Assembly (NCBI GenBank): GCA_031282535.1
Contig: JAITDM010000252.1
Location: forward strand, 1-5,195
Reading direction: 5' to 3'
DNA: 5,195 nt
Origin: Oscillospiraceae bacterium
Lineage (GTDB): Bacteria > Bacillota > Clostridia > Oscillospirales > UBA929
The notes under the pieces are model-generated. The model saw only the letters and a list, made by a program, of their open reading frames with translations, ran no database searches and was not told the origin of the DNA. Of the stretch, positions 1 through 4,828 are shown one piece after another; the first letter of the stretch is position 1, and every line of letters begins with the position of its first letter. The position numbers and the translations under genes were made by a program.

Positions 1-24
1 CGGCGGCGGCGGCGGCGGCGGCGG
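1..24. repeat. (CGG)8 trinucleotide repeat encoding poly-proline
   Basis: Eight perfect CGG units start the window and may continue to the left. Read on the minus strand they are eight consecutive CCG proline codons (residues 310-317) in the linker after the P2-like domain of CheA. The tract is in frame, so a change in copy number would lengthen or shorten the linker without a frameshift. Confidence 0.9.
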
Positions 25-951
25 GGCGGCGGCCGTCCCGGCCGGCGCCGGCGTCGAAGCGCCGGCCGGCGGCTTTGGCGCCGCCTCCGGCGCCGGGGCC
101 GGCTGGTCCGCCGGTGCGAGCGCTCCGTCCGCCGGCGCGGCGGTCCCCGGGACGGCGCACGGCGCCTCCTCCTCCGTGATCTCGAAACTCTGGACAAACA
201 GGGCGGCCGATACGATGCTCCGGATGGCGTCGGCCGACTGTTCGGTCTCCACATACAGTGTCGCGCCGTTTGCGATGATGCAGTCGCTGCAGTCCTCCAG
301 CAGCTCCTCCGGCACGGTCTCGATGTGCCGGGCGATGTCCTGCAGGGCGTTGACAAGCTGGTAGGCCCGGATGTTCTCCATCTTGCAGCCCTCTTGGAAG
401 AAGACGTGGACGCGGTAGCGCTTCCCGCCCGCCGGCGGGGGGGACTCCGGCGCGCCGCCGGCCTGGCCGGCGGTGTCCGTCGGCTGCGCGGGTGTTTCCG
501 GCTGCGCGGGCGCTTCTTCCGGTGTCTCCGCGCCGGCCGCGCCGTCGGATGGCGCGGCGGTCAGCACCGCCATATACGCCCGGATGCGCGTGAGCAGCGG
601 CCCCTCGTCCCCGTCCGACGGGAGGCCGTTTTGGATCTTCGCCACCTCCGCCTTGAAGAAATCGGCCGATTCGAGGCACAGGTCCGCGATGACGGGCCAG
701 TCCGGGTTTGCGTCGCCGTGTTCCCGGATGAAGAAAAACATATCCTCGACCGCGTGCGCCAGTGTGGAGATATGGGTGTACTCCATCATGGCGGCCGAGC
801 CCTTGATGGTGTGCATGACACGGAAAATCTCGTTGATGTGCTCCCCCGTCAGCCCGCCGAGCTGTTCCCCTTCGATCAGGATTTCCTCCAGCCGTTCCGT
901 GAGCTGCATGTTCTCAAAAATGAACATTTCCAGCATGGAATCCATGCTCAT
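1..951 (-). CDS. cheA: CheA chemotaxis histidine kinase, N-terminal 317 residues (3' end beyond window)
   Basis: CheA is the cytoplasmic histidine kinase of the chemoreceptor-CheW array and passes phosphate to CheY and CheB. Residues 1 to about 105 form the P1 (Hpt) domain: the start resembles clostridial CheA (MDSMLEMFIFE), and the phospho-accepting His is H47 in the conserved HTIKGSAAMMEY. A Pro/Ala/Glu-rich linker (about 125-176) carries two copies of E(A/T)PAQP. Residues 177-258, from KRYRVHVFFQEGC to VQSFEI, resemble the P2 response-regulator docking domain of Firmicutes CheA. A second Ala/Pro linker follows and ends in eight prolines at the window edge, so dimerisation, ATPase and CheW-like domains lie outside. 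The start is ATG at 949-951, with only a weak GGTGG just upstream; ATG at 943-945, two codons in, is also possible. It lies 146 bases downstream of the DUF3810 gene in the same direction. Family identity is firm; the exact start is not. Confidence 0.93.
   Translation of the reverse strand, partial: MSMDSMLEMFIFENMQLTERLEEILIEGEQLGGLTGEHINEIFRVMHTIKGSAAMMEYTHISTLAHAVEDMFFFIREHGDANPDWPVIADLCLESADFFKAEVAKIQNGLPSDGDEGPLLTRIRAYMAVLTAAPSDGAAGAETPEEAPAQPETPAQPTDTAGQAGGAPESPPPAGGKRYRVHVFFQEGCKMENIRAYQLVNALQDIARHIETVPEELLEDCSDCIIANGATLYVETEQSADAIRSIVSAALFVQSFEITEEEAPCAVPGTAAPADGALAPADQPAPAPEAAPKPPAGASTPAPAGTAAAPPPPPPPP
481..516 (-). repeat. Two-copy 18-bp tandem repeat in the CheA P1-P2 linker
   Basis: Positions 481-498 and 499-516 match at 16 of 18 bases, including a shared CGGCTGCGCGGG. 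On the coding (minus) strand they encode the hexapeptides EAPAQP and ETPAQP. This looks like a small in-frame duplication in a flexible linker. Confidence 0.7.
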
Positions 952-1013
952 GCTTCCACCGCCCCATTGTGAGCTCCGCCCAAAGCGCCTCGGCGCAGCC
1001 GTCTGCCCCGGGA

Positions 1014-1044
1014 GGGCGCCGTCTCTCAAGCCGCGCAGGCGCCC
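1014..1044. repeat. Inverted repeat in the DUF3810-cheA gap
   Basis: GGGCGCC (1014-1020) is the reverse complement of GGCGCCC (1038-1044) around a 17-base loop. It lies in the 146-base gap between the DUF3810 stop and the cheA start. There is no T-run, so it is not a classical terminator, and its function is unknown. In sequence this GC-rich, chance is a real possibility. Confidence 0.35.
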
Positions 1045-1097
1045 CGGACACGCCCGCGCGGGTCCATATTATGTTTCGTACGATGGGACGGAAAAGT

Positions 1098-2219
1098 TTA
1101 GGGCTGATTCGTCCCGCCCCGCGCGCGGTAGTCGGCGATGAGCAGGTCCACCACGCGGCCGTAGCTTTGAACGCCCTCCGGTTGGTTCATCGTCCGCAGA
1201 TAGGCGTCGTTCACCGCCTCCCCCACCGCCCGCGCCGGGCCCTCGTAGCGCTTGAGATAGGCCCGCTGGGCCTCGAAATCCGCGTGCACCCGATCGTCGA
1301 TCCCCTCCCACAAACGCGCGCTCAGCGCGGCGTCGGCCGTGCTCAGGGCGTTGGAGCAGTAGATGAAGGCCAGATGGTAGCCGGAATAGGCAAACAGCGG
1401 GTCCGGATTGGCCGTGCAGGCCAAAAAGGCAATGTAGTTCGCCTCGTCCTCCGAAACATACCCCATGCCGTGGGCCATCTCGTGACACATCGTAAACGGC
1501 AGATGCGCCGGAATCGTGTCCGGATTCACCATGGCCTCGCCGAGAAAAGGACTGTAGACGCCGGAGAGCCCCAGCCGGGACAGCAGCCCCGCGCCGATCA
1601 CCCGCTTGGGCGCGGCCGGGGCGCCCTCAAAGGCGTCGGGCACCCGCGCGGCGAGAGAACGGTACCCGTCGGCGGCCCGGCCGGCCAGCGCGTCAAAGCC
1701 GCCCGTGCAGGCGCCGTCCGCCCCCCGGGGCACCTGCCCGGCCAGCGCGTTCATCTCGTCGCGCAGCCACACGGCCGTGTCGTAGAGCGTCCGGGCGGAG
1801 GCGGGCGCCGTGTCCAGCGCGAGCCGGTCCGCCAGCGGCGGCGCAAAGGCGCCGAGCCCCCACAGCGACAAAAACAGACACACGAGCACACCGGCGAGCA
1901 GGGCGGCGTGGGAGAACAAACACAGCACCGGCCGGCCGGAGCGGCGGCGCACGGCGCGCACCGCCGTGACCACCAGGGCCGCCAGCACGGCGGCGGCCAG
2001 CGCGTACACCAGACACTCGGTGAGCGGAAACGGCGCGGCGGCGATGTGCGACAGCGCCCGCTGGGCCCGGCGGGACCAGGGGATAAACACCCGCGCCACG
2101 CCCGCCGGGTCGCGCCGCGCCCAAAACAGCCCCCCGGCGGCGGCCAGCCACAGCCCCCCCGCGGCGATCCACCGCCAGCGCGCGGCGCTTTGTCTCCCAT
2201 CTTTCGCACTTTTCGCCAT
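1098..2219 (-). CDS. DUF3810-family membrane-anchored zinc metallopeptidase
   Basis: Predicted integral membrane protein of the uncharacterised DUF3810 family, 373 residues. Three hydrophobic segments lie at about 16-33, 66-86 and 98-121, so the C-terminal domain follows the third one. That domain carries an HExxH zinc-protease signature, HEMAH at 246-250 (E247 as catalytic base), followed by EDEAN at 257-261, whose acidic residue could be the third zinc ligand. The C-terminal SYGRVVDLL (352-360) also looks like the family. Substrate and physiological role are unknown. The start is taken as ATG at 2217-2219, behind GGGGGAGG (2231-2238, 11-base spacing). An upstream in-frame ATG at 2256-2258 would add 13 residues, but it sits almost at the predicted transcription start and lacks a ribosome binding site. 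The gene precedes cheA in the same direction; co-transcription is possible but unproven. Family call good; protease activity inferred from the motif. Confidence 0.85.
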   Translation of the reverse strand: MAKSAKDGRQSAARWRWIAAGGLWLAAAGGLFWARRDPAGVARVFIPWSRRAQRALSHIAAAPFPLTECLVYALAAAVLAALVVTAVRAVRRRSGRPVLCLFSHAALLAGVLVCLFLSLWGLGAFAPPLADRLALDTAPASARTLYDTAVWLRDEMNALAGQVPRGADGACTGGFDALAGRAADGYRSLAARVPDAFEGAPAAPKRVIGAGLLSRLGLSGVYSPFLGEAMVNPDTIPAHLPFTMCHEMAHGMGYVSEDEANYIAFLACTANPDPLFAYSGYHLAFIYCSNALSTADAALSARLWEGIDDRVHADFEAQRAYLKRYEGPARAVGEAVNDAYLRTMNQPEGVQSYGRVVDLLIADYRARGGTNQP

Positions 2220-2230
2220 ATATGCGCCGT

Positions 2231-2238
2231 CCTCCCCC
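2231..2238 (-). promoter_or_regulatory. Ribosome binding site that decides the DUF3810 gene start
   Basis: On the minus strand this reads GGGGGAGG, 11 bases before the ATG at 2219. It lies inside the longer reading frame that begins at 2258, and no comparable site precedes that ATG or the one at 2246. It therefore supports the internal start, although the spacing is slightly long. Confidence 0.6.
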
Positions 2239-2266
2239 GTTTTCATCCGCGTTTTCATACAATTTT

Positions 2267-2295
2267 ATTATATCTCTTTCCCGCCGTTTTGACAA
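2267..2295 (-). promoter_or_regulatory. Sigma-A-type promoter of the DUF3810 gene
   Basis: On the minus strand TTGTCA (-35, 2295-2290) is followed after exactly 17 bases by a perfect TATAAT (-10, 2272-2267). Transcription should begin near 2260-2259. This gives a leader of about 40 bases to the ATG at 2219, and almost none to the ATG at 2258. The AT-rich box stands out in a GC-rich background. Confidence 0.75.
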
Positions 2296-2407
2296 GCGGA
2301 CGCCCCGCACATTTTGCGCGCGGCCATAAGATAACGTGAGCTTTTGCCCGTATGGAGCCGAAATCGAAAGATTGCAAAAAAAGAAAACACATATTGGCCT
2401 TTTGCGC

Positions 2408-2437
2408 TTGACAGACCCGTGACCGATGTGTTATAAA
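2408..2437 (+). promoter_or_regulatory. Sigma-A-type promoter of rplM-rpsI
   Basis: A perfect TTGACA (2408-2413) and TATAAA (2432-2437) are separated by 18 bases. An A-rich stretch at 2376-2389 lies upstream, at roughly the distance of an UP element. Transcription should start near 2444, giving a leader of about 55 bases. The promoter is divergent from that of the DUF3810 gene, and the two -35 boxes are about 110 bases apart. That intervening stretch (2296-2407) shows no gene; it repeats CTTTTGC at 2341-2347 and 2399-2405. Confidence 0.75.
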
Positions 2438-2439
2438 TG

Positions 2440-2462
2440 ATGTGGGCGTTCGGCGCCCATAT
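2440..2462 (+). promoter_or_regulatory. Hairpin at the 5' end of the rplM transcript (possible L13 leader)
   Basis: ATGTGGGCG (2440-2448) pairs with CGCCCATAT (2454-2462) around a TTCGG loop: nine pairs including one G-U. The predicted transcription start is near 2444, so only the GC-rich upper five pairs are certain to be transcribed. Autoregulatory leaders upstream of rplM are known in Firmicutes (the L13 leader of Bacillus and relatives). I cannot confirm that this sequence matches that consensus. Confidence 0.45.
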
Positions 2463-2485
2463 TTTAGACTACGCGACTGAACATG

Positions 2486-2492
2486 AAGGAGG
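2486..2492 (+). promoter_or_regulatory. Ribosome binding site of rplM, fixing a GTG start
   Basis: AAGGAGG is an almost perfect Shine-Dalgarno sequence, seven bases before GTG at 2500. It shows that translation begins at GTG rather than at ATG 2437, which lies in the promoter, or at the internal ATG 2512. The bases just after it (GGCGCCC, 2491-2497) repeat those of the leader hairpin. Confidence 0.85.
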
Positions 2493-2499
2493 CGCCCGT

Positions 2500-2943
2500 G
2501 TGAAAACATTTATGGCAAGACCGGAGACCGTGACGCGCGCATGGTTTGTCCTCGACGCGGCGGGGCGCCCGCTGGGGCAGACCGCGACGCAGGCCGCCGT
2601 GTTGCTGCGCGGGAAACACAAGCCGGAATTCACCCCCCACGTGGACACCGGCGATTTCGTCATCGTCATCAACGCCGACAAAGCGGTGCTGACGGGCCGG
2701 AAACTCGAACAGAAAGTCTACCGCACGCACTCCCGCTACATCGGCGGGCTCAAGGAGACAAAATACCGCCTGCTGATGCAGCAGAGGCCCGAGTTCGCCG
2801 TGGAACTGGCCGTTCGGGGTATGCTCCCCAAGAACACCCTGGGCCGCGGCGCTCTGAAGCGGCTCAAAGTGTACCGGGGCCCCGAGCACCCGCACGCGGC
2901 CCAAAAGCCCGCACTGTGGGCGCCGGCACAGGGAAGGGAGTAA
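2500..2943 (+). CDS. rplM: 50S ribosomal protein L13
   Basis: L13 is an early-assembling protein of the large ribosomal subunit that binds 23S rRNA. The 147-residue product is of normal length. It shows the family blocks LRGKHKPEFTPHVDTGD (36-52), GLKETKYR (83-90), VRGMLPKNTLGR (105-116) and VYRGPEHPHAAQKP (124-137). The start is GTG at 2500 behind AAGGAGG; the resulting N-terminus KTFMARPETV matches the common STFMAKPE start of L13. The C-terminus extends about ten residues past the conserved QKP, a variable part of the family. The gene is followed after only six bases by rpsI, the usual L13-S9 pair, in a two-gene operon with its own promoter and terminator. Confidence 0.98.
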   Translation: MKTFMARPETVTRAWFVLDAAGRPLGQTATQAAVLLRGKHKPEFTPHVDTGDFVIVINADKAVLTGRKLEQKVYRTHSRYIGGLKETKYRLLMQQRPEFAVELAVRGMLPKNTLGRGALKRLKVYRGPEHPHAAQKPALWAPAQGRE

Positions 2944-2949
2944 TGCGTG

Positions 2950-3354
2950 ATGTATAAGAGTAAAAAGACTTATTTCTACGGCACGGGCCGCCGGAAATCC
3001 TCCGTCGCCCGCGTGCATCTCTTCCCCGGCGGCAGCGGCCAGATCACAGTCAACCACCGCGACATCGACAGCTACTTCGGGCTCGAAACCCTGAAGCTGA
3101 TCATCCGCCAGCCGCTCGTCTCCACCAATACGATCGGCAAAGTGGACATCGAGGCCACCGTCGTGGGCGGCGGCTGCACCGGTCAGGCCGGCGCCATCCG
3201 CCACGGCATCGCCCGGGCGCTGCTGCTGGTGAACGACGAATACCGCCCCATCCTCAAGCAGGCGGGCTTCCTGACGCGCGACCCGCGCATGAAGGAACGT
3301 AAAAAGTACGGCCTCAAAGCCGCCCGCCGCGCGCCCCAGTTCTCCAAGCGCTGA
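2950..3354 (+). CDS. rpsI: 30S ribosomal protein S9
   Basis: S9 is a small-subunit protein whose basic C-terminal tail reaches the P-site tRNA. The 134-residue product has the typical YFYGTGRRKSSVARVHLFPG start (residues 8-27), then DSYFGLETLK, GGGCTGQAGAIRHGIARAL and LTRDPRMKERKKYGLKAARR, ending in the invariant FSKR. The chosen ATG at 2950 gives MYKSKKTYFYG, the form usual in Clostridia. A GTG immediately before it (2947) is in frame and could add one residue. The ribosome binding site AGGGAG (2935-2940) overlaps the last codons of rplM, as expected for coupled translation. The stop is followed 18 bases later by a strong terminator. Confidence 0.98.
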   Translation: MYKSKKTYFYGTGRRKSSVARVHLFPGGSGQITVNHRDIDSYFGLETLKLIIRQPLVSTNTIGKVDIEATVVGGGCTGQAGAIRHGIARALLLVNDEYRPILKQAGFLTRDPRMKERKKYGLKAARRAPQFSKR

Positions 3355-3372
3355 CCCTGTCACGATACGCCG

Positions 3373-3408
3373 CGAACCCGCAAAGCCATGCTTTGCGGGT
3401 TCGTTTTT
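3373..3408 (+). terminator. Intrinsic terminator of the rplM-rpsI operon
   Basis: CGAACCCGCAAAGC (3373-3386) pairs perfectly with GCTTTGCGGGTTCG (3390-3403), a 14-bp stem with a three-base loop, followed by TTTTT (3404-3408). It separates the ribosomal operon from the patatin gene. Confidence 0.95.
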
Positions 3409-3449
3409 AAACAATCCTTTGACCACGGGTACAAACGGGGGGACACAAC

Positions 3450-4316
3450 ATGATCGACGCGGGCCTCATCCTGGAGGGCGGCGGCATGCGCGGCATCTAC
3501 ACCGCCGGCGCACTGGACTGTTTTTTGGACGAGGACCTGCTGTTTACCCACGTGTACGGCGTGTCGGCGGGCGCCTGCCACGCCTGCAGCTATCTCTCCC
3601 GGCAGCGCGGGCGCGCCGCCGGCACCGTGCTGGATTTTCTGTCGGACCCCCGGTACGGCAGCCTCCGCAACTGGATCACCACGGGGGACTACTTCGGCGC
3701 GGACTTTGTCTACGCCGAAGTGCCGCAGCGGCTGCTGCCCTTCGACTTCGAGACGTTTCGAAACAGCGCGCAGACGCTGTTTGCCACGGTGACCCACGTG
3801 GAGAGCGGCCGGGCGGAATACCGGGCGCTGACGGACCTGGCCCGGGACATGGACTGGCTCCGGGCGTCCGCGTCCCTGCCGCTGCTGTCGCGCCTTGTGA
3901 CCATCGAGGGCCGGCCGTATCTCGACGGCGGCGTGGCGGACGCCATCCCGCTGGCCCGTTCGATCGCGGACGGCCACAGGCGGAACCTGCTGATCCTGAC
4001 CCGCCACAGGGGCTACCGCAAAACGCCGGCGAACCTGTGGCCGATGCGCCGGCGGTACCGGCGCTACCCCCGGTTTCTCGACGCCCTGCGCACGCGCCAT
4101 CAGAGGTACAACGACGCGCTGGCGCTGGCGGACGCGGAAGCGGCGGCCGGGCGCACTCTGATCATACAGCCGCAGGACGAGATGCACATCGGGCGGCTCG
4201 AAAAGGACGCGGCCAAACTCCGCGCCCTCTACGAACTGGGCTACGCGGACGCGGCGGCCTGCGTGCGGGCTCACCCCGACTTCTTTGCCCCGTCCGCCGC
4301 AAAGAGCGTCCGTTGA
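3450..4316 (+). CDS. Patatin-like phospholipase (YjjU-type)
   Basis: Predicted serine acyl hydrolase of the patatin family, 288 residues, acting on lipid esters through a Ser-Asp dyad. The N-terminus has the oxyanion-hole motif EGGGMRGIYTAG (9-20), the nucleophile elbow GVSAG (37-41, Ser39) and the catalytic Asp in YLDGGVADAIPL (Asp159 in DGG). RASASLP (138-144) is also typical. No signal peptide or membrane segment is visible, so it is probably cytoplasmic or loosely membrane-bound. The region after about 190 is Arg-rich and resembles the C-terminal part of E. coli YjjU and related bacterial patatins. The start is ATG at 3450 with a G-rich but imperfect ribosome binding site (GGGGGGA, 3437-3443). 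No clear promoter lies in the 41 bases after the terminator. The last 46 bases overlap the 3' end of the convergent small-protein gene. True substrate unknown. Confidence 0.93.
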   Translation: MIDAGLILEGGGMRGIYTAGALDCFLDEDLLFTHVYGVSAGACHACSYLSRQRGRAAGTVLDFLSDPRYGSLRNWITTGDYFGADFVYAEVPQRLLPFDFETFRNSAQTLFATVTHVESGRAEYRALTDLARDMDWLRASASLPLLSRLVTIEGRPYLDGGVADAIPLARSIADGHRRNLLILTRHRGYRKTPANLWPMRRRYRRYPRFLDALRTRHQRYNDALALADAEAAAGRTLIIQPQDEMHIGRLEKDAAKLRALYELGYADAAACVRAHPDFFAPSAAKSVR

Positions 4317-4693
4317 ATTCCATATTTTTCCAATTTGTCCATCACCTGCGCCCACTCCTCCGCCGTCGCGAGGATGTACTTGCTGTTGAGCTTGAAGATA
4401 TAGCAGCCGTCCGTGGCGGGGAAGACATGGACGTCCCCGCCCTTCGCCCGCAGCAGGATGTCCACCGCCCCGAAGGGGCAGGCGGGCGTCTCTGCGGTGG
4501 GGATCTTGCTGAAGACGGCCGTCAGCGCGCGGATGTCCTCCGGGTCCGAGATCGTGACCTCCGCCCCGCCCGCCAGGACCGAGACGCTCTCCACCCCGCG
4601 CAGCGACGGCGCGCCCCCCTGCAGGACCGGCCAGGCGGCGGCGATGATCACCACCAAAACCACCGGCAGCGCCACGGCGACGTTCCTCTTCAC
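4271..4693 (-). CDS. Small membrane-anchored or exported protein, function unknown
   Basis: A 140-residue protein that I do not recognise. The N-terminus is a short positive stretch (MKRN) followed by a hydrophobic segment (about 5-24) ending AAAWPVLQGG. This is a signal anchor or signal peptide without a lipobox cysteine, so most of the protein should lie outside the membrane. The remainder is a compact alpha/beta-looking domain with two cysteines (C72, C97) and an aromatic-rich stretch CYIFKLNSKYILATAEEW (97-114). It somewhat recalls small extracytoplasmic DUF proteins of Firmicutes (DUF5301-like), a weak impression. The start is GTG at 4691-4693, with GGAGGTGA (4700-4707) six bases upstream. 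The 3' end runs 46 bases into the convergent patatin gene and shows no terminator. The strong ribosome binding site and export-like N-terminus argue that it is real despite the overlap. Confidence 0.8.
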   Translation of the reverse strand: MKRNVAVALPVVLVVIIAAAWPVLQGGAPSLRGVESVSVLAGGAEVTISDPEDIRALTAVFSKIPTAETPACPFGAVDILLRAKGGDVHVFPATDGCYIFKLNSKYILATAEEWAQVMDKLEKYGIQRTLFAADGAKKSG

Positions 4694-4699
4694 ATGTAC

Positions 4700-4707
4700 T
4701 CACCTCC
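4700..4707 (-). promoter_or_regulatory. Ribosome binding site fixing the GTG start of the small membrane protein
   Basis: On the minus strand this reads GGAGGTGA, a full match to the anti-Shine-Dalgarno core, six bases before GTG 4693. The nearby ATG at 4695-4693 is followed at once by TGA in its own frame and cannot be the start. Confidence 0.85.
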
Positions 4708-4712
4708 AGATG

Positions 4713-4735
4713 GGTCTCCCCCGCGCGGGGAGACC
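4713..4735. repeat. Inverted repeat (hairpin) before the small-protein gene
   Basis: GGTCTCCCC (4713-4721) is the exact reverse complement of GGGGAGACC (4727-4735), with a five-base CGCGC loop. No T-run follows on either strand, so it is not a standard terminator. On the minus-strand transcript it ends five bases before the ribosome binding site of the small protein. Confidence 0.7.
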
Positions 4736-4747
4736 AGTGCCGAGTGA

Positions 4748-4781
4748 GGCGCGGTGCCTGCTGCGCGCAGGCACGCGCGCC
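4748..4781. repeat. Long inverted repeat (14-bp stem, one bulge)
   Basis: GGCGCGGTGCCTGC (4748-4761) pairs with GCAGGCAC (4767-4774) and CGCGCC (4776-4781), leaving a TGCGC loop and one bulged G at 4775. No T-run follows on either strand. It abuts the ATTATGA repeats. Confidence 0.7.
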
Positions 4782-4784
4782 AAA

Positions 4785-4808
4785 ATTATGAATTATGAAT
4801 TATGAATT
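4785..4808. repeat. Heptanucleotide tandem repeat ATTATGA, 3.4 copies
   Basis: Three perfect ATTATGA units (4785-4791, 4792-4798, 4799-4805) are followed by ATT. The tract is strikingly AT-rich against the GC-rich surroundings. Read on the minus strand each unit contains CATAAT, a near-consensus -10 box. Confidence 0.9.
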
Positions 4809-4813
4809 CGCAA
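4785..4813 (-). promoter_or_regulatory. Candidate promoter of the small membrane protein gene, inside the heptamer repeat
   Basis: On the minus strand TTGCGA (4813-4808, four of six matches to -35) and CATAAT (4790-4785, five of six to -10) are exactly 17 bases apart. Transcription would begin near 4778 and the leader of about 85 bases would contain both hairpins. The repeat makes a chance match to CATAAT likely, so this is only a candidate. Confidence 0.4.
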
Positions 4814-4828
4814 AGGTGGGGCGTATGT

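Noticed and set aside
325..972. Plus-strand frames across the cheA fragment (also 473-1141)
   Set aside because: They are antisense to the CheA P1 and P2-like domains and have no domain content of their own.
969..2339. Long plus-strand open frame (456 codons) across the DUF3810 gene
   Set aside because: It is antisense to a gene with clear protease motifs and membrane segments. Its product is an Arg/Gly/Pro/His-rich low-complexity sequence without domains, typical of GC-rich antisense frames.
2464..3426. Minus-strand open frame of 320 codons opposite rplM-rpsI
   Set aside because: It spans two unmistakable ribosomal protein genes and their terminator, and has no recognisable domain.
3419..3447. 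TTGACC at 3419-3424 as a -35 box for the patatin gene
   Set aside because: At 17 bases downstream lies GACACA, which is not a -10 box, and the intervening sequence is G-rich.
3360..4703. Minus-strand open frame of 447 codons opposite the patatin gene
   Set aside because: It is antisense to a gene with all patatin catalytic motifs. The product is a low-complexity Gly/Arg-rich sequence and the frame runs into the terminator region.
3419..4747. Plus-strand frame of 442 codons overlapping the patatin gene in another frame
   Set aside because: Arg/Pro/Gly-rich shadow frame; the 3450-4316 frame carries the conserved patatin motifs.
4713..4781. The two hairpins read as transcription terminators
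   Set aside because: Neither is followed by a T-run on either strand, and no gene ends nearby.
4788..4805. Five-codon upstream reading frame ATG AAT TAT GAA TTA TGA before recQ
   Set aside because: It is a by-product of the heptamer repeat, with no ribosome binding site.
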